Assembly: GCA_965216255.1 (NCBI GenBank)
Contig: OZ244148.1
Span: 2,914,001 to 2,978,000, forward strand
DNA length: 64,000 nt
DNA from: G965216255 sp965216255
Lineage (GTDB): Bacteria; Bacteroidota; Rhodothermia; Rhodothermales; Bin80
Direction of reading: 5' to 3'
The notes under the pieces are model-generated. The model was not told the origin of the DNA, did not search any database, and saw nothing but the letters and a program-made list of their open reading frames with translations. Position 1 is the first letter of the stretch; each line of letters starts with the position of its first letter. Positions 1 to 8,626 of the stretch are shown piece by piece. The position numbers and the translations under genes were made by a program.

Positions 1-108
1 CTTGCCATCGCTGGAATAGCTGCGACACTCTTCTCGGCGCTTTTGGCAGTTCCGGCATCCGTTCAGTGGCTGGAAAACCGGCGCTCTTTCCCATCAGCCG
101 ATCAATAA
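1..108 (+). CDS. C-terminal end of a membrane protein (partial)
   Basis: An open frame enters from the left edge and stops at a TAA at 106-108. The 35 visible residues are mostly hydrophobic (Leu, Ala, Ile, Val runs over the first 20 or so) and then turn polar, with Arg, Asp and Gln near the end. This is the look of a last transmembrane helix with a short cytoplasmic tail. The family cannot be named from so little. It reads in the same direction as the TPR gene that follows, but about 150 bases separate them. Confidence 0.5.
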   Translation, partial: LAIAGIAATLFSALLAVPASVQWLENRRSFPSADQ

Positions 109-261
109 ACCTGGTCGCCATGGAACGACTGGGTGCTGGCGTGGTAAAGAGTAGTTGAGCAGTCAGCCCTTGGCCAAAAATAAGTACACCGAGAGGCGCG
201 GTGCGTGTTGTAAGGGCTGAGCTTAGGGGGCTCCCGCGCCGCACACGACCCAAATGCTGTT

Positions 262-1464
262 ATGAAAAGGACTACTCTCCTACTGGTCTGGGTGTTTGGA
301 ATTGGATGCCTGGCAGAAACCGCTGACGCGCAGGTACGGAAAGCGGAAAACGCGCGCAAAAAGCAGCAATTTGAGGAAGCTCTTGGGTTCATTGACACCG
401 CGCTCGGGAAAAAGCCGGATGATTCCAAGGCCTTCGAAACGCGCGCGCGAATCTATCAAGACATGGCAGCAGCGGCAACAGGTGAGGCGTATTTGTCTGC
501 GATGAAGCACATGATGGATGATTTCCATCATGCCGTCAGCCTTAACGCCAAGCTGGCTGAAAACGTGGAACGGCAACTGGTACTTGCGTACGTCGCCGAA
601 TTCAGCAAGGGTATTGATGCCTTTAATAGTGCACAGGGGGCCAGCGATCAGGGGGCCAAGGATCAGTTTTTTCAAAGTGCCGCCGATTTCTTCCGAGGCT
701 CTTCCATTGTGGCCCCGGATTCTGTGGGTGCGTACGTAAACTGGGCCTTTGCCAAGCTTGGATCGGGAGACGAGGTCGGGGCCATTGAGCCGCTTTCTCT
801 CGCCCGAGAATTCGGCCCCGCAGATGTTGACGTGTACAATTACCTGAGCCGGATCTACCTTACGAATGATCGCGCGGCGGATGCGGTGCCGTTGCTGGAG
901 GAAGCCGTATCGCACTTTCCCGACAACGCTGAATTGCAGGGTAATCTTTTGAACGCGTACACCAAGTCCGGACAGGTAGAGCACGCGATTGAGCAGTACG
1001 GCAAAGCTGTTGCAAACAATCCGGACAATAACCTGTACCGCTACAATTATGGCTCGCTCCTCCTGCAAACGGACCGATTTGATGAAGCCATAGTCCAACT
1101 AGCAGAAGTTGTGCAGAAGGATGAGGCTTACACAGACGCCCAGTACAATCTTGGTGCGGCCCACGTCAATAAAGCTATTGCAGTAAATGTCAGAATCAAT
1201 GAATTGGATGATGATCTGCGCGCGAAGAAGGATTCTCTGTCTAATGATGAAATCAGGGAACGAGAGTCGGCCATCGATAAGTTGGCGGAGGAGCGCCGAG
1301 GATTGTTCGGCGCTGCCATAGGTCCGCTGGAGGCCGCCAAACGCCTAGCTGAGGCCGAGGATGGACGCGCGGTGGAAGAGATTTGTCGGGTTCTGTACCA
1401 GTCATATGTGCAGACAAATCAAATGGAGAAGGTTGAATTGGTCGAGGAATGCGCCAGCTTATGA
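262..1464 (+). CDS. Exported tetratricopeptide-repeat protein
   Basis: A 400-residue protein with a signal peptide: Lys-Arg at the start, a hydrophobic core to about residue 18, and a likely signal peptidase I cut after ...ADA near residue 23. TPR-like helix pairs run through residues 24-60 and again from about 155 to 300, with typical Ala/Gly/Tyr/Pro spacing (for example ...VPLLEEAVSHFPDNAEL...). A charged, probably coiled-coil stretch rich in Glu, Arg, Asp and Lys lies near residues 310-350. TPR proteins are scaffolds, so a periplasmic or outer-membrane-associated partner-binding role is likely, but the partner is unknown. No enzyme motif is visible. It is not obviously in an operon with what follows, which is on the other strand. 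Confidence 0.8.
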   Translation: MKRTTLLLVWVFGIGCLAETADAQVRKAENARKKQQFEEALGFIDTALGKKPDDSKAFETRARIYQDMAAAATGEAYLSAMKHMMDDFHHAVSLNAKLAENVERQLVLAYVAEFSKGIDAFNSAQGASDQGAKDQFFQSAADFFRGSSIVAPDSVGAYVNWAFAKLGSGDEVGAIEPLSLAREFGPADVDVYNYLSRIYLTNDRAADAVPLLEEAVSHFPDNAELQGNLLNAYTKSGQVEHAIEQYGKAVANNPDNNLYRYNYGSLLLQTDRFDEAIVQLAEVVQKDEAYTDAQYNLGAAHVNKAIAVNVRINELDDDLRAKKDSLSNDEIRERESAIDKLAEERRGLFGAAIGPLEAAKRLAEAEDGRAVEEICRVLYQSYVQTNQMEKVELVEECASL

Positions 1465-1507
1465 GCATCTAGATCGCATATCTGGAGCTAATCTTTACCT
1501 TTTAGTC

Positions 1508-1818
1508 AAGTTTAGGCGGCAATCGAGTAGTTGTGCCAGAGTCGATCGACTTCGGCATCGCACAGCGTGATGGCTTTCCGCAGCCGTGTGTTACCGGGGT
1601 GGGCACGGTCCAAGGCTACCGATAAGGTTGGTCCGAGCACGCGGACGTAGGTGCGGTGGTAAAAGAGCGCTATGCGTGGTCCCGTCTCCGTGACCTGCAG
1701 CTTCAGCGGGCGGCCTCACGCCCGGACGCATCCCGGTGGATGGTTCTTGTACTTCAAACTCGCAAGTGACGGTATCCTCTAAGCCTCGCTGTGAATGCGC
1801 CGTTATGTATAGGCCCAA
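1508..1818 (-). pseudogene. Frameshifted ORF remnant, possibly transposase tail
   Basis: Read on the reverse strand, one frame covers about 1818-1700 and continues in a second frame (ALFYHRTYVRVLGP... to ...DRLWHNYSIAA, stop near 1508). Together they give a plausible C-terminal domain of about 90 residues broken by one frameshift near 1700. I do not recognise the family with certainty; the arrangement is what decayed transposases in this window look like. It overlaps the last codons of the large NTPase gene by a few bases, so it may be older debris against which the defence operon was inserted. Confidence 0.35.
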
Positions 1819-4800
1819 CGGTATCTGGAAGGCACCGCTCTTTCTCCATCCATCAGTGATCGGAGGCTACGGGAACGGAAACTCCGCTCACCCCATGATA
1901 GCCAAACGGGAACTAGGCCACTCTTGTCCAAATAGCTCTTGAGCAGATCTGAGTGGAGGTAAGTCAGTTTACTTACGACAGTTTCTTGATCGTCTTGGTC
2001 GCTTCCAAAAACCCGATGCATAGTGGCCAGATTTCCGGACTTGTCAAACAGGTCCCACTCATCCTGGTGGTTGCGCAACTCGAGTTTTTCACAAAGAGAT
2101 GGCGCCGGGAGAGATACATCACTGACTTGATTCAACTGACTGTGATAACCTTCCCAAGCAAACTTATATCGAGGTATCTCGACCGATATGCCGGGCTGCC
2201 AAACCTCGTCCTTGAATTCAGTGAACGCTTCTTGACAGTTAGGTTTTGCCCTGCCGTTGGCGTCACGCAGATCACTGCCAAAGCGCTTAGACCAAGGAAT
2301 TTCCCCAGCATACGTGTAGTAATCGGTCTCGGGCTCCGGGACGGCTGGGCCGACATATTCCGCAGATTGGAACTTGGAAAGGAGCCCTGAGCGCTGATCA
2401 GGATCCACAAAACAGCATCGTAGAATGGTCCATGTAATGCGCTCGTCGGTAGCAGATGCCTGCTGTATATAGCCATCTAGAAGCACCCATGGTCCCTCAC
2501 AGTCATCGACGATATCGGGTCTCAAGAGGTGAGCGTAGTCAGGCATGGGTCCATCTTTGCTCCACATCTTGGGATCAGTCGGGGCGCCATCGAAAGGAAC
2601 AGATAACGGAGGTCGCCACGTTCTTGGGGGAGCAGGGAAACTCGGGTCGATATCCGCGTCGGAGGGGCGGGTACTGCCGTGTCGCGCCGGCAAAATGCCT
2701 TCATCAAGGTGTACCCCAAACATCTCAAAGAACGCAATCCAAGAGTACTTCTTCCCATATCGATCTACCTTTCCTATACTAGGTCCCCCATGCATCAAAG
2801 GGTCATTCACAACGTCTCCGTCGATGTCCCTGAACTGCGAATGTGAGTATCCCAAATCAAGGATCCGCCAGTAGATTTGACGGCATGCGTCTTGGTATGT
2901 CGGGTTGTTGTAGTCGTAGTTGTACCGGTCAGGGATTAACCGGCCGATAGTGTAGTTTTCGAAATCCATGTTAATTGCTTCCTTGGCCTCTGCCACGTCG
3001 GAGTCATTGATCGTGTTCGCAACTGGAAACGGAGAAGGAAGATGCTTGAACTGGGACGTGTAAAGCAGCTTGTCCTGTGAAATGTATCGAGGCTTGATTC
3101 GGGTCGCTAGGGTTACCAATCCCGCAGCGTAGTCTCTAGTCAAAACATGGCGTGTGCCGTATGGTGCCTCTGGAACGAACATCTGCTCGATGATATTTTC
3201 GACCATCGATGGCAGTGCCGCACGCAGGTGGCCTCCTTTAGGGTCAGCCCAGAGGGACATAGCTACTCCGTAAGAGGCTGCCAGCATTCGTTCTGAAACG
3301 TAGGGATCGTTGACATCGAGCGAGTCGAGCGTCATTTCGAATAGTCCCTGTGGGTCCAAACAACCGAAGTGATAGAGTGCCTTGGTTCCTTGGTCCCTTA
3401 GACGGCGAACTGTACTTGTCAGGGTCCACATGACCCACTGTGCGTAGAGCCGGTCGTCTCCACGCCCCGGCGCATCCGTTTGCCAGCGCTCCTCTATCCA
3501 TAGCAGGTCATTGATTATTCCGCGCGTCCTGCTGCGTATCCATTCGGTCCACCGTCGATCTCTGTCCGACATCAACATTGATCGCAAAACGGAGTCCAGA
3601 AACGATGCGTTTATCGGATGCGATGGGATTGCTCTAGTATCCCATATTCGATCAAAGATGCCGTGACGTCCGTTCGGCACTGAGTTGATCAATCTGATTA
3701 CTTCCGACACGGTATCATTGCCCAGGTATTGTGCCTCTAGCTCCACTGTTAGCTCAAGCGCCCTCTCTCGTAACGAGTCTTTAAGAAGTGGCCACAGATG
3801 CTTCCCGTGTCGCCTGAGCGGCGACAAGCCCACCAAACTGCGAAGCACATCGTCTGCGAGAGGGTGTTTTGCCTTGCCCACGAGCTGCGCACTTGCCACA
3901 TCCTGGAACCAGGATTTGAAGCAATCGCCCCCGTATTTCTTGAGCAAGGCGTCCGCCACAATGTGGCCCGCCAAAGAATCGAAAACGACTGCTATATCCC
4001 TAGGCCCAGATTGGTCGTCAATTCCCCGAATCAGTACTCCATTGTCCTCCAACGCCCGCACAACACTGTCGGGCCATGGTCGGTCACTATCACCGATGAG
4101 TTCGCGCGTTTCCTCCATATCCACGACTCGGGTGTTACTCTCCCATAAGTCAAGGCCAATACAGTCGATATCATGGCGAATTTCAGAGGCTTGATGGCGT
4201 GTGTTTTGTGATGCAAGTTCCTGAATTCTGTAGGCGGCTTGGTCCAAGTAACGGTCAAAGAGTATTGTCAGGGAGCTTGGAATGGATTCAATGCTTGTGA
4301 CGTGTTTACGGTCGTGGTTCGTTACGTCACAGAATATTCTCAGCGTAAGAGGGTGACTTAACAGTCTGCGTGGTAAGTGGACCTGGCTTGGGTCGATGCA
4401 GTAGTGCTGGAAGTAGCGGTCTATTGCCTCATCCGTATCGTTCCCGAAATCTCTCATTTCTAGCGTAACCATTCCGGGTGGGAGAGCTTCTTGCGCGAAC
4501 GCCGGACGGACTGTACAAACGACTAGCACGTACGCATACTTGGCTAACAGCTCTTCCAAGGGGGCAAGCGCATCTTTCCAGTCCCTTGGATCCTCTGCTT
4601 CATTCAGTCCATCGATTACAATTGGCAATCGTCGCCCTGCTCGTTCGCCGGCAGCATTAAGGGCAGCAACCATCGCTTCGAAGGTCAGCACCTGTTGGTC
4701 ATAGATGACTATGCGTTTTGCTAGGTAATCCAAAGTTTGCCTAGCTGGCAGATCCTTGCCGTACAGAAGGATGCCGGCAGGCCGGTCCTCCGTACTTGCG

Positions 4801-5822
4801 GTAAGCTGGGCCGCGAGCTGAGTCTTGCCACAACCCGCTCCAGCGATGACGGCTATCGCTCGCTGATCAAGAGCATGAGCAAGATTCCTGAATGCCGCGG
4901 AGGCTCCGTAGATATCGGCCGACAAGTTGGTCGCGACCAAGGATGCCCTGTGCCCTGTGCCTCTCAAACGACATAGCAACGTGTTCCACCCTTTCCTTGG
5001 AGCACCAAGGGTTTCAAGTTCTTGTCGGAGAATTTCGTAGTCCCCATGGTCTAGAGACTCCTTAATATGCTTAAGAGGACCTGCGGCACTACGAGCTGCC
5101 TGAATCAATTCCTTCGCTTTGGTGCTTAGGCGCGAAGGGATTTCAGGAAGACGGGATGATAGCACGCTAGCACCAGACTCAAGTCGCTCTGCGAGAATAT
5201 GTAAATCAGACCATGATGCTATTTCTCCCAGATGGTGCCTGAGAACGCGTTCGGCATCTAATTCTTGATGGACCTCTGGCCGCCATCTGCTCTTGATTTG
5301 CTCCACGGCCCGCGTATTTAAATCCTCAAGTTTGTTGGGAGTTAGGACGAGTTCTCCGAAGTAGGTGTGGCGATAGATTATGCCCGGGCCATTGAGGTAC
5401 CGTTCGAGATCCTCCCCCGTCCACAGGTGCAGCTGCATATTTGTCTGCAAACCGTAGAACCATGTTTGGTCACTCTTGGTGAGCGGATAGCGCGTGCACA
5501 AGACCCAGTCAGTGAGTTCTGGCAAGTGCCTCTCCGTTGTGACTAGGGCATCTCGGATTTTCTTCTTCCGGGTGTCATAGAGCTGCCGTTTTGTTCCCAA
5601 GTTATACCACCTGCACTGCCAGCCGTACCAGCGGCCAGGCTTGCCAAGCTCACACTCCTGCGTAAGTTTGAGGTGAAACTCAACGCCGGGCTGGTTGGCT
5701 AGCGCACGGAAACTACCATACTGACCGTAGTGGCTCCAGACGAGGCCTCGCCACAGTCTTTCGAAATTCGTGCTGGCATCACCGGGTAGGTCCGCAAATA
5801 CGTTCCAGCTTACCTGAGGCAT
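1803..5822 (-). CDS. Large STAND-like P-loop NTPase with nuclease-like N-terminus
   Basis: A 1339-residue protein. Residues 1-170 look like a restriction-type (PD-(D/E)XK/Mrr-like) domain: a GVEF motif near 46-49 followed by GWQCRW near 67-72, resembling the E...QxK/R core. A Walker A motif (GAGCGKT, about 328-334) and a Walker B strand (IVIDGLNEA, about 401-409) define a NACHT/STAND-type NTPase. The remaining 800 or so residues have no motif I recognise; in STAND proteins such a C-terminus usually senses the trigger. It is the last gene of a three-gene operon, 22 bases after the 133-residue gene. By analogy with Avs-type STAND ATPases it may be a phage-triggered nuclease (inference). The nuclease call rests on motif shape only. 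Confidence 0.6.
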   Translation of the reverse strand: MPQVSWNVFADLPGDASTNFERLWRGLVWSHYGQYGSFRALANQPGVEFHLKLTQECELGKPGRWYGWQCRWYNLGTKRQLYDTRKKKIRDALVTTERHLPELTDWVLCTRYPLTKSDQTWFYGLQTNMQLHLWTGEDLERYLNGPGIIYRHTYFGELVLTPNKLEDLNTRAVEQIKSRWRPEVHQELDAERVLRHHLGEIASWSDLHILAERLESGASVLSSRLPEIPSRLSTKAKELIQAARSAAGPLKHIKESLDHGDYEILRQELETLGAPRKGWNTLLCRLRGTGHRASLVATNLSADIYGASAAFRNLAHALDQRAIAVIAGAGCGKTQLAAQLTASTEDRPAGILLYGKDLPARQTLDYLAKRIVIYDQQVLTFEAMVAALNAAGERAGRRLPIVIDGLNEAEDPRDWKDALAPLEELLAKYAYVLVVCTVRPAFAQEALPPGMVTLEMRDFGNDTDEAIDRYFQHYCIDPSQVHLPRRLLSHPLTLRIFCDVTNHDRKHVTSIESIPSSLTILFDRYLDQAAYRIQELASQNTRHQASEIRHDIDCIGLDLWESNTRVVDMEETRELIGDSDRPWPDSVVRALEDNGVLIRGIDDQSGPRDIAVVFDSLAGHIVADALLKKYGGDCFKSWFQDVASAQLVGKAKHPLADDVLRSLVGLSPLRRHGKHLWPLLKDSLRERALELTVELEAQYLGNDTVSEVIRLINSVPNGRHGIFDRIWDTRAIPSHPINASFLDSVLRSMLMSDRDRRWTEWIRSRTRGIINDLLWIEERWQTDAPGRGDDRLYAQWVMWTLTSTVRRLRDQGTKALYHFGCLDPQGLFEMTLDSLDVNDPYVSERMLAASYGVAMSLWADPKGGHLRAALPSMVENIIEQMFVPEAPYGTRHVLTRDYAAGLVTLATRIKPRYISQDKLLYTSQFKHLPSPFPVANTINDSDVAEAKEAINMDFENYTIGRLIPDRYNYDYNNPTYQDACRQIYWRILDLGYSHSQFRDIDGDVVNDPLMHGGPSIGKVDRYGKKYSWIAFFEMFGVHLDEGILPARHGSTRPSDADIDPSFPAPPRTWRPPLSVPFDGAPTDPKMWSKDGPMPDYAHLLRPDIVDDCEGPWVLLDGYIQQASATDERITWTILRCCFVDPDQRSGLLSKFQSAEYVGPAVPEPETDYYTYAGEIPWSKRFGSDLRDANGRAKPNCQEAFTEFKDEVWQPGISVEIPRYKFAWEGYHSQLNQVSDVSLPAPSLCEKLELRNHQDEWDLFDKSGNLATMHRVFGSDQDDQETVVSKLTYLHSDLLKSYLDKSGLVPVWLSWGERSFRSRSLRSLMDGERAVPSRYRWAYT

Positions 5823-5844
5823 GGTAGGTCACTCGTAGAGGCTT

Positions 5845-6246
5845 TCAATGAGCTCTCTTTGTGTTGGGATAGTCGTTCGCTGAATAAATCTCTACCCGGG
5901 CTCCGCGACGGATCATGGCCTTTAGGAAGACGGAGACATCGATTTCGTCCGTAGTCACCCTGACATCTTCGCCTTGATGCTTGACCCTAACGTCTAGAAG
6001 GAACTGTGTCAGGTCTGAGGGAGACGGGTAGAAGTTCAACTGCTGCAACAGATCCCACATCTCGTCACTATAGCGCTTGGCCTTGGGTTCTAGCTCGAAT
6101 TCGTAAGCATCCGGGTCCCGCCGGACCGCATCCTTCAGTTTATCAAGCATAGCCTTGGCTTCTGCAGCATCGCGGACTTGCTTGAAGCGTCCAATCATTA
6201 CCAGATTTGACGAATGCTCGGAAGCATACCCATTCCATATTTTCAT
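5845..6246 (-). CDS. Small conserved protein (DUF6375-like) of the radical SAM operon
   Basis: A 133-residue soluble protein that opens MKIWNGYASEHSSNLVMIG and ends with a predicted strand-rich segment (...VSVFLKAMIRRGARVEIYSAND). The N-terminus resembles what I remember of DUF6375, a short family of unknown function; this is recall, not a search. Its start codon overlaps the stop of the radical SAM gene (ATGA), so the two are probably translationally coupled, and the NTPase gene starts 22 bases downstream. It could be the substrate or partner of the radical SAM enzyme, or an adaptor for the NTPase. No catalytic residues are evident. Confidence 0.65.
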   Translation of the reverse strand: MKIWNGYASEHSSNLVMIGRFKQVRDAAEAKAMLDKLKDAVRRDPDAYEFELEPKAKRYSDEMWDLLQQLNFYPSPSDLTQFLLDVRVKHQGEDVRVTTDEIDVSVFLKAMIRRGARVEIYSANDYPNTKRAH

Positions 6247-7145
6247 GAGAGTGGTGCTGTGTGATTGAGGATTGCCAATGATTCCAGAACGCCGTCGGGT
6301 CCTATACTGACACCGATCGTATCGTACGACGAGCGTTTAAGCTTGCCCTGAGCGTCTATATGCGCATAAGAGCGAAGCCCGCCTTCAGCCACCAAGGGAT
6401 CGCACGTTGGTATTCCGGCTGCCCCGTTTTCGCTTACTGCGAGACGAACCAGTCCATCGTAAACGTTCACCCAAGCACTAAGGTGGTCAGCGGTCTTGCG
6501 TCCGATGCCACCTGTGCCTCGGACTGGCTGTTCTGGCAACAGCAGAAACTCGGATGCTCCTTGTTCTGCGGCAAATGCTACGGCTGCATCAAGGTCGGAT
6601 ACGGTCTGCGAGTTGACTACGTAGTTGATACCAAAGGGCGCAAGTTGCCTAACGATGCTCAATCGGTTTTGAAGATCCGCAAATCGCTTGCCACGGAGTG
6701 CCTCGTACGTAGCACCGACCCCGTCCATGCTCACACGGATGAAGTTTACATGCCCGCTCAAGTCGGCAGCCATGCGTTCATCAAGGTGGTGTCCATGAGT
6801 TGTGAAAGTCACTGCCAGCTCTGTGCTCTGCGCGGCGTATCTACATAGCTTTGTAAATTCCTTGTACAGGGTTGGTTCGCCTCCGCCAAAGCCTACGCCG
6901 AGACAACCATGACGATCGAGTTCGACTAGCCATCCAGTCAAATGACCGATGTCCAAGTTCCTGCCATCCTTCGGTGCATAGCAGTATGGGCACCTGAGAT
7001 CACATGCATTCGTCAAGGCCACTGACACGGTTCTTGGTGCCTTGGACCACATGGCTGGTGGTACACGGGCTTCGTCAATGAGCACGTTCACACCCGTGGC
7101 ACGGTCAAACACATGGATTCCAGCCGGACCGGCACGCACTTTCAT
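6243..7145 (-). CDS. Radical SAM domain protein
   Basis: A 300-residue protein with the canonical cluster motif CDLRCPYC (CxxxCxxC) near residues 48-55, which binds the 4Fe-4S cluster that cleaves S-adenosylmethionine, and the SAM-binding GGEP motif (GFGGGEPTL) near residue 87. The layout matches MoaA/PqqE-type peptide- or small-molecule-modifying enzymes. There is no cysteine-rich SPASM tail; only one Cys is seen near the C-terminus (IPTCDP), so a second cluster is unlikely. It is the first gene of the three-gene reverse operon and overlaps the next gene by four bases. The substrate is unknown; the neighbouring 133-residue protein or a nucleotide are candidates (inference). Confidence 0.8.
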   Translation of the reverse strand: MKVRAGPAGIHVFDRATGVNVLIDEARVPPAMWSKAPRTVSVALTNACDLRCPYCYAPKDGRNLDIGHLTGWLVELDRHGCLGVGFGGGEPTLYKEFTKLCRYAAQSTELAVTFTTHGHHLDERMAADLSGHVNFIRVSMDGVGATYEALRGKRFADLQNRLSIVRQLAPFGINYVVNSQTVSDLDAAVAFAAEQGASEFLLLPEQPVRGTGGIGRKTADHLSAWVNVYDGLVRLAVSENGAAGIPTCDPLVAEGGLRSYAHIDAQGKLKRSSYDTIGVSIGPDGVLESLAILNHTAPLS

Positions 7146-7551
7146 TTGAGTTTCCTTCTTTCGGAGAGAGCCTAGAACAGTTCAAGCGTTGCAAGCTACG
7201 CTAAGTCCGCATCTATTTCTGAGTCATCATAAAACCAGTTGCTCTTAGTCCCCGATTCTACTTCCTACCCTGGTATAGTAGGACGCTATATCAAGTGAAG
7301 ATTACATGAAGAGTTTTGGCTTGACCTCTGGAGAAGCGACCGGGCGGCTTCGACGGCTAATCAATCTGGTATACGCGTGCTAAGCCCCTAAGAACCATAA
7401 CGCATAATTTCGGTTTCGTCTGGAGCTGCCACTATCTGTTGACGCGCACTCACCGGCAAGAGAGCCGGCTATCGCAAAGGTAGTTTCGTGGGTTCTCCTA
7501 CCGTACCCGATCGCTTCTCCATAGGCCATTTCTTTGGTTGCAAGATACAGT
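7146..7551. other. Intergenic: probable leader/promoter region, no gene seen
   Basis: About 400 bases between the start of the radical SAM gene and the IS110 remnant. It is more AT-rich than the genes and must contain the promoter of the reverse-strand operon, but I could not place convincing -35/-10 boxes. No tRNA or other RNA fold was recognised. Confidence 0.4.
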
Positions 7552-7866
7552 TTAGGCGGCTTTCGGCAATGGCGAGCCCGTGTGCAGACACCGCGCTTCC
7601 CAGAGAAAGCCCGCCAGTTCACGCGCCACTGCCGTGTTGGCCACACAGCGCGACTTCGCCTGTCTCAGTCTGAGGAATCTCTTGTACAGCCGGCACTGGG
7701 CCTTCCATGCCAGTAGAACGACCTCGGCCGAGACCCCCTTCTGCCGTTCGCGCAGCACTCTGCTGCACCGCGGTTGGGCTGCATACTTCCATGCCATTGA
7801 CACCAGCACCTTGCGAACATGCGTGTTGCCCGTCTTTGTGATGGAGCCGCGCTGTGATCAACGTCA
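7552..7866 (-). pseudogene. IS110/IS1111-family transposase, C-terminal remnant
   Basis: On the reverse strand the frame gives GSITKTGNTHVRKVLV followed by MAWKYAAQP and, further on, ...RELAGFLWEARCLHTG. The pattern ITKTGNxHxRxxLVxxAW and the C-terminal VARELAGFLW are typical of the C-terminal (transposase_20) domain of IS110/IS1111 elements. Only about the last 100 codons remain. The N-terminal DEDD domain is absent because the frame runs directly into an ISNCY-type remnant near 7866. Confidence 0.75.
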
Positions 7867-8204
7867 ATAGTATAGGGCATCCAACCCCAGCATCTGGCGC
7901 ACGATATCCATGTGATTGACCAAGAACGTCAACCGATCAAAGTCACAGCCGAGTCCCTGCTTCAGGATGGCCAGCACGAAGATGCTCCAGAAGTCCATTC
8001 CGGGCCGGCCTCGGTCCAGATTGCCAGGTTAGCAGAATGGGCGCGGAGCAGATCGAAAACCTTGGTGCGTGCCGGCAGATGGCGGTAGAGGGCCTGCAGT
8101 CCGAACTAAATGGCTGGGATGTCGTCGCGGCTTTTGGGGTCGATCTGGATCTCAGCAATGGGCGCCTGTCCTAACGAAAACTGGTGCGCTCTGACGGATC
8201 TCAT
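7867..8204 (-). pseudogene. ISNCY-family transposase, N-terminal remnant
   Basis: The reverse strand from an ATG at 8204 reads MRSVRAHQFSLGQAPIAEI, then IQIDPKSRDDIPAI, an in-frame TAG, FGLQALYRHLPARTKVF, and in another frame MDFWSIFVLAILKQGLGC and VRQMLG. This matches the N-terminus of the ISNCY transposase seen better preserved at 58.7 kb in this window (IDPRMRDDMGAVLKGLQ, GRPGMDLWRVIVFAIVKQ, LRELLGH). One stop and one frameshift are present, and the rest of the gene is replaced by the IS110 fragment. Confidence 0.7.
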
Positions 8205-8435
8205 ACGAACGTTTCGAATGTTGGCGTGAAACACCCCTTGTAGTGGGATAATGGGGCGCGAATCGGCTGAAAGATACGAAATAGGCCGAAAATGCGAAAG
8301 CAGGAAGGAAGGTAGAATATGGGTTCAAGTGGTGACTCCAACCTACGCCAATTAAAGTCCGAAGTGCAACAACTGTAGACAAGGTAGTATGCCCCTGAGT
8401 AGAGACAGAAGATAGCACAGGCAACGCGGAAAACG

Positions 8436-8478
8436 AGCTTCTTCGGAGGGAGGGCGGAGCCCGACCGGAGAAGAAGCT
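8436..8478 (-). terminator. Probable hairpin terminator of the IS30 transposase
   Basis: A perfect 9-bp inverted repeat (agcttcttc / gaagaagct) with a 25-base GC-rich loop. On the reverse strand it is followed by cgtttt, giving a short U run. It sits about 150 bases past the transposase stop and inside the element. Confidence 0.4.
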
Positions 8479-8626
8479 GCTTGCTGGCCGAAGAAATTCG
8501 CGCTCCTTGACCTTTGAGGCAGCCAATGCCGACGCGCGAGCATGGCTCTTCCCCTGCGTGTAGGCACGCATGATGTCACCCGAACATGGTACAATGGTCT
8601 ATGGGTCTTTCTGGCGACGACCCGAC

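Noticed and set aside
280..1098. A 272-codon reverse open frame opposite the TPR gene
   Set aside because: It is a shadow of the TPR coding frame; the forward product has a signal peptide and TPR pattern.
7256..7300. A possible reverse-strand promoter (ttgata ... tactat)
   Set aside because: Spacing between the two boxes is only about eight bases, too short for a normal promoter.
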